Below, piece by piece: positions 60,993 to 64,000 of a DNA stretch of 64,000 nucleotides. Source of the stretch: Nansenia antarctica. Taxonomy: Eukaryota > Chordata > Actinopteri > Argentiniformes > Microstomatidae. The translations under genes were made by a program, and so were the position numbers. The number at the start of each line of letters is the position of its first letter. Within the stretch, counting starts at the first letter, position 1. The notes below the pieces were generated by a model. The model made no database searches and had not been told where the DNA came from. It saw nothing but the letters and a program-made list of their open reading frames with translations. The stretch covers positions 40,501,513 to 40,565,512 of the forward strand of contig OZ022339.1 of NCBI GenBank assembly GCA_963989245.1. Reading direction: 5' to 3'.

Positions 60993-61361
60993 TGAACAGA
61001 CTATTAGTTGAACAATTTGCTGTTTGACACCTGTGTGTGCTCTTCGGTGTACTCAACACTGCTCTTTAAATTTCTATTTCAAATGCCTATTGACTTTTCA
61101 CAGCAGAAAGGTGGTCTGATGTGGAATTCAGTCTGTATTTCTTCCCATGCTTCTCCACTTCTCTCCCATGCTAGTGTATCTAAAATACCTATTATTTCTG
61201 AATTTCTTTTTCTACGTCAAATTGTAGCTCTGCCCATACATATATATCTCACAATATAGATACACAATATAGCCTAGTAGTTTTACCTACTGAATGTGTG
61301 CATATTGAATGTGGTTCAGAATGATTGATGTTAATATATAGGAGAACGTAGTATACATTAG

Positions 61362-61362
<1 letters not shown>

Positions 61363-61417
<55 letters not shown>
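61363..61417 (+). repeat. (CA)n microsatellite
   Basis: About 27 units. Confidence 0.95.
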
Positions 61418-61418
<1 letters not shown>

Positions 61419-61421
61419 GAA

Positions 61422-61664
61422 GAAACCGTGAAGTCTGCGGAATAGCAGGTGAAGGTCTTTGTGAGTGAAGCAAAACATATTTTGAATCTCCAACTCTCTC
61501 TCTTTCTTTCTTCTTTTCCTTCTCTCTTCTTCACTTTGCCTGTTCCTACCAGTTCACCTACCAGTGTTACTGTCACTCGCTCCCTCCCACTCTCCCTCTC
61601 TGAGAGGGACCATGATGCAGTCACATACTGTGAGGAATTATTTGTTTTTGCTGCAAATGCACCG

Positions 61665-61666
<2 letters not shown>
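61422..61666 (-). repeat. Inverted duplication, copy 2, between CA arrays
   Basis: The reverse complement matches 56158-56444. Both copies are bounded on both sides by CA/TG arrays; the right-hand array here is 61667-61711. Confidence 0.85.

Positions 61667-61711
<45 letters not shown>
61667..61711 (+). repeat. (CA)n microsatellite
   Basis: About 21 units. Confidence 0.95.
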
Positions 61712-61714
<3 letters not shown>

Positions 61715-62191
61715 CTCATCAGAACAGAACAGTTAGACACATTCGCCACAGTCCATTCCTTCGGTACATGCTTCCTCTGGGACAAGTGTAAGTAGATCAT
61801 CTGACTAAGCCGGTCAACCTCCCGCTGACATAGAAACAGAGGAAATCAATGTAAAGTTAAGCTTTCATGAGGCTGTTAGACGTAAATAAGTGGATATCTG
61901 TCACTTGCTATTACATCCATCTCCAGGTCGTGTGTATTGTTATTTTACGTCAATTGAAGAAATGGGCCTATGTTCAGTTACCATCTTGAAAATGAAAGGA
62001 GAAGCCATAAAGGCACAAAAAACACCCTGTTTACGAGGTTGCGAGAAAACCATTTAATGTTCTTGTGAAGAGAGCAGTGTACCATAAAACATGTTCAAAA
62101 CATGGGGAGAGGGATATATAAAGACAAACACATGTACACATACTGTACACACACAAAAACAACTTCAAACCAACTTGACACACACACACAC

Positions 62192-63458
62192 CAGGGTTTC
62201 CGTTAGAAAAATTTGCCGTCGGACATCGTGTCCGGGACGAATTCGATTTACCGGACAAACGTGATATATTCCGGTCATCATATTAAAATATAATAAAAAA
62301 TTTTTTTTTCAAAATCATATTTCTTTTTTTCAAATCTAATATAGCTGTTTGTCGCGGTGATTACTGTTGTGTAGCGGCCTATATATGCCATTTAATGTCT
62401 ATTTCTCATCCGATACGATTAGATGCGAGCTATATAATATATAATAATATAACATGATTTGACGCATGCGCGCTATGCCATGCGTCAAATCCAGCGCTGA
62501 ACGGGCGCCTCACTGGGAACTGAACAGACAGCATCGATCAATGAACGGACTCCACATTACGTTAACTGAAGTTTGTTAAATTGTTTGGGATTAATGTGAG
62601 TTTTCTATTTTCTCTTTCCAGTTTTACCCTTTTTTTAAAATCAATAAAACAACGTCATTTCTATAACCAGGTCTCGCTGGTTGGGAAGGCATTTCGTTTA
62701 GCTCGGGAGTATGACAATGGGGAGAACATAACTGTTTATTGAGAAACAATTGATAGGCAGTCTGGGATACGTATATAAAGAAATACCACAATGTCTAGAT
62801 GTATAACATTTTATTGAACAGTAACAGTGCAAGCATGTAGGCTTCTGGCGTGACACGGCTAGCCTAATTTCCGTTCATATGCCTTTTATCAGATAAAATA
62901 AAATAGAATAAAACTCTTTGAAAATAAATAGGCTTTAAATTAACTTGCAATGCGTATAGGCTAATTTCCGTTCGATGTTACAGCCTAGGGCTAGGCTATG
63001 CCTTTTCTCAGATAGATAGGGGATAGCCCTGTAAGCTCATACGGGTCTGTATGTCGTCCTGAAGACCGGCTGTTAGATCATATCGCTGAAGTTTGTCTCC
63101 ATCTTAGTGTAAATGTTGTCCGTTTTGTTTGTTATCCTTGTTATTGTGCGATAAAGTTAAAGCGCTCCGCTTCGGGACACCATTTTCAGCTGAGCACCAA
63201 ACACACACACACTCGTGTAACACTGCCCGAGAGAGAAGGACCCGCCCCCTTTAGTTAGCCTATAGCCTATAGGCTAACTAAAGGGGGCGGGTCCTTCTCT
63301 CTCGGGCAGTGTTCTGTGTGTGTGTTTGGTGCTCAGCTGAAAATGGTTAGAGGGAATTATTTTCACCGGACATTTATGTCCGACGAGTTTTCAACTTGTC
63401 GGACTTCCACTAATTTTACCGGACAAAGACCGGGAATTACCGGTTAACGGAAACCCTG
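62192..63458. mobile_element. hAT-like non-autonomous element inserted in a CA array
   Basis: The ends cagggtttccgttag and (c/t)taacggaaaccctg are inverted repeats. Subterminal blocks repeat ttaccggacaaa, gtccg and ccggtcat in both orientations. ACACACAC on each side fits an 8-bp target duplication but cannot be distinguished from the host CA array. No transposase frame was recognised. It carries a palindrome at 63181-63345. Confidence 0.8.
63181..63345. repeat. 165-bp near-perfect palindrome, essentially no loop
   Basis: The outer arm cattttcagctgagcaccaa pairs with ttggtgctcagctgaaaatg. The inner 47-bp arms starting aacactgcccgagagagaag are perfect and meet at a single central base within gcctatagcctataggc. 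Each inner arm has a GC box (ccgcccc). Confidence 0.95.
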
Positions 63459-63484
63459 ACACACACACACACACACACACACAC
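63459..63484 (+). repeat. (CA)n microsatellite
   Basis: Right part of the array split by the hAT-like element. Confidence 0.9.
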
Positions 63485-63485
63485 T

Positions 63486-63530
63486 AGTGGAGGCTGGTTC
63501 AAGGCTGAGGAAGAGCAGGATCTTGGTTTT
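63486..63530 (+). mobile_element. MITE left-end fragment
   Basis: The segment agtggaggctggttcaaggc then gaggaagagcagg resembles the left end of the MITE type at 1749-1895. It is very short. Confidence 0.35.
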
Positions 63531-64000
63531 GATTACAGTTTTTTACGATTGCTAACTCACCATGTTCAATACTGAAACCACAGTTTCACAACTCTTCATA
63601 CAGTCAGCAGAGCAGAAACCCATGTGAACAAAACTGTGACTCTTTCTCTGTGATTTGTGCATTGCTTTCATACAGAATGCATTCAATGACTACGTTCTTC
63701 TCCAAATGCCATAACACTTCTCTCATTCAAACTCCCCCACTTGCAAAATACTATGTATTTGCAACACATTTTTTCATTGCTAACATACTGTGTTCAAAAC
63801 TCTGAAGAACACGTTCAAAACTGAATTATTTGGTGCAATTTTGCAGTAATCATATTCCTATCATATATGACAGAAAGCTCGCAATAAACTGTTTTTTTGC
63901 ACAGTGTTTGAGTGTGCAGATTCTGTTATTTTGCACTCTATTGATACTCTTCAGTTCCAGCACCTCAGCAAAGTCTGATAAGGGATGAGCGGTGGTATTT
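63530..64000. repeat. Unclassified interspersed repeat, copy 2 (runs off window)
   Basis: The part 63875-64000 matches the reverse complement of 28449-28590 (gcaataaac, ttttttgcaca, gatactcttcag, gatgagcggtggtattt). The preceding 63530-63870 reads like a fish DNA-transposon body (gattacagttttttacgatt) but has no mate here. Confidence 0.65.

Larger units (their letters stand above)
42038..64000 (-). other. nrxn3: Neurexin-3 intron (5' part), open to window end
   Basis: No exon of alpha-neurexin (third EGF repeat, LNS5) and no beta-specific first exon (signal peptide followed by a His-rich segment) was recognised here. The stretches 45540-46885, 47190-49815, 50960-52240, 56600-58395, 59603-60880 and 61720-62190 hold no element I can name apart from short simple repeats. 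The beta promoter should lie upstream of the exon at 41856-42037, so it is either unrecognised here or beyond 64000. Confidence 0.6.

Noticed and set aside
42038..64000. Beta-neurexin first exon
   Set aside because: No open frame with a signal peptide followed by a His-rich stretch and a donor in phase 1 was recognised, so it was not called.

Overview
The window looks like intronic DNA of a teleost fish. The grounds are vertebrate splice sites, very large introns, long CA/TG and GA/CT arrays, and many fish-type transposable elements: L2-type LINEs with a TAAATG tail, tRNA-derived SINEs carrying an L2-like 3' end, and hAT-, Tc1- and piggyBac-like non-autonomous DNA transposons. No bacterial, organellar or viral gene organisation is visible. 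The species cannot be named from the sequence.

One host gene is supported: a neurexin on the minus strand, best matched to NRXN3 (nrxn3a or nrxn3b not resolved). Four exons were placed by reading frame and GT/AG splice sites. In transcription order they are 41856-42037 (start of the sixth LNS domain), 16857-17028 (LNS6 middle), 6343-6432 (the 90-nt alternatively spliced segment 4 cassette) and 4605-4912 (LNS6 end and Thr-rich stalk). Phases agree across every junction, and skipping the 90-nt cassette keeps the frame. The introns between them are 24,827, 10,424 and 1,430 bp. Exons encoding the membrane segment and cytoplasmic tail lie beyond position 1. The alpha-neurexin upstream exons and the beta-specific first exon were not found between 42038 and 64000 and presumably lie beyond the window.

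The rest is intron. Region by region: 1-2650 holds a 266-bp-arm palindrome with a SINE in its loop, a LINE reverse transcriptase tail and two MITEs. 7130-9370 holds an L2 LINE 3' half and a TIR element. 11-16 kb holds SINEs, a short CAGGGTTCTCC element and a 335-bp hairpin. 20.3-23.45 kb is a decayed Tx1/L1-type LINE split by a SINE. 25.2-32 kb is a dense mosaic: a LINE palm fragment, a 2.3-kb TIR element holding a SINE, a deleted 5S rRNA copy and a smaller MITE, a 23-bp minisatellite, and two LINEs joined 3' end to 3' end. 43.6-45.5 kb has a 207-bp near-identical direct repeat on either side of a LINE. 50-64 kb has several MITEs, a second L2 copy in the opposite orientation, an inverted duplication near 56 and 61 kb, and a 1.27-kb hAT-like element inserted in a CA array.

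The neurexin exons together encode the LNS domain shared by alpha- and beta-neurexins, which binds neuroligins, LRRTMs and cerebellins at the synapse. The 90-nt cassette is the switch that selects among those partners. The candidates most worth a second look are the 207-bp duplication, the palindromes, the minisatellite and the sequence context of the cassette exon.
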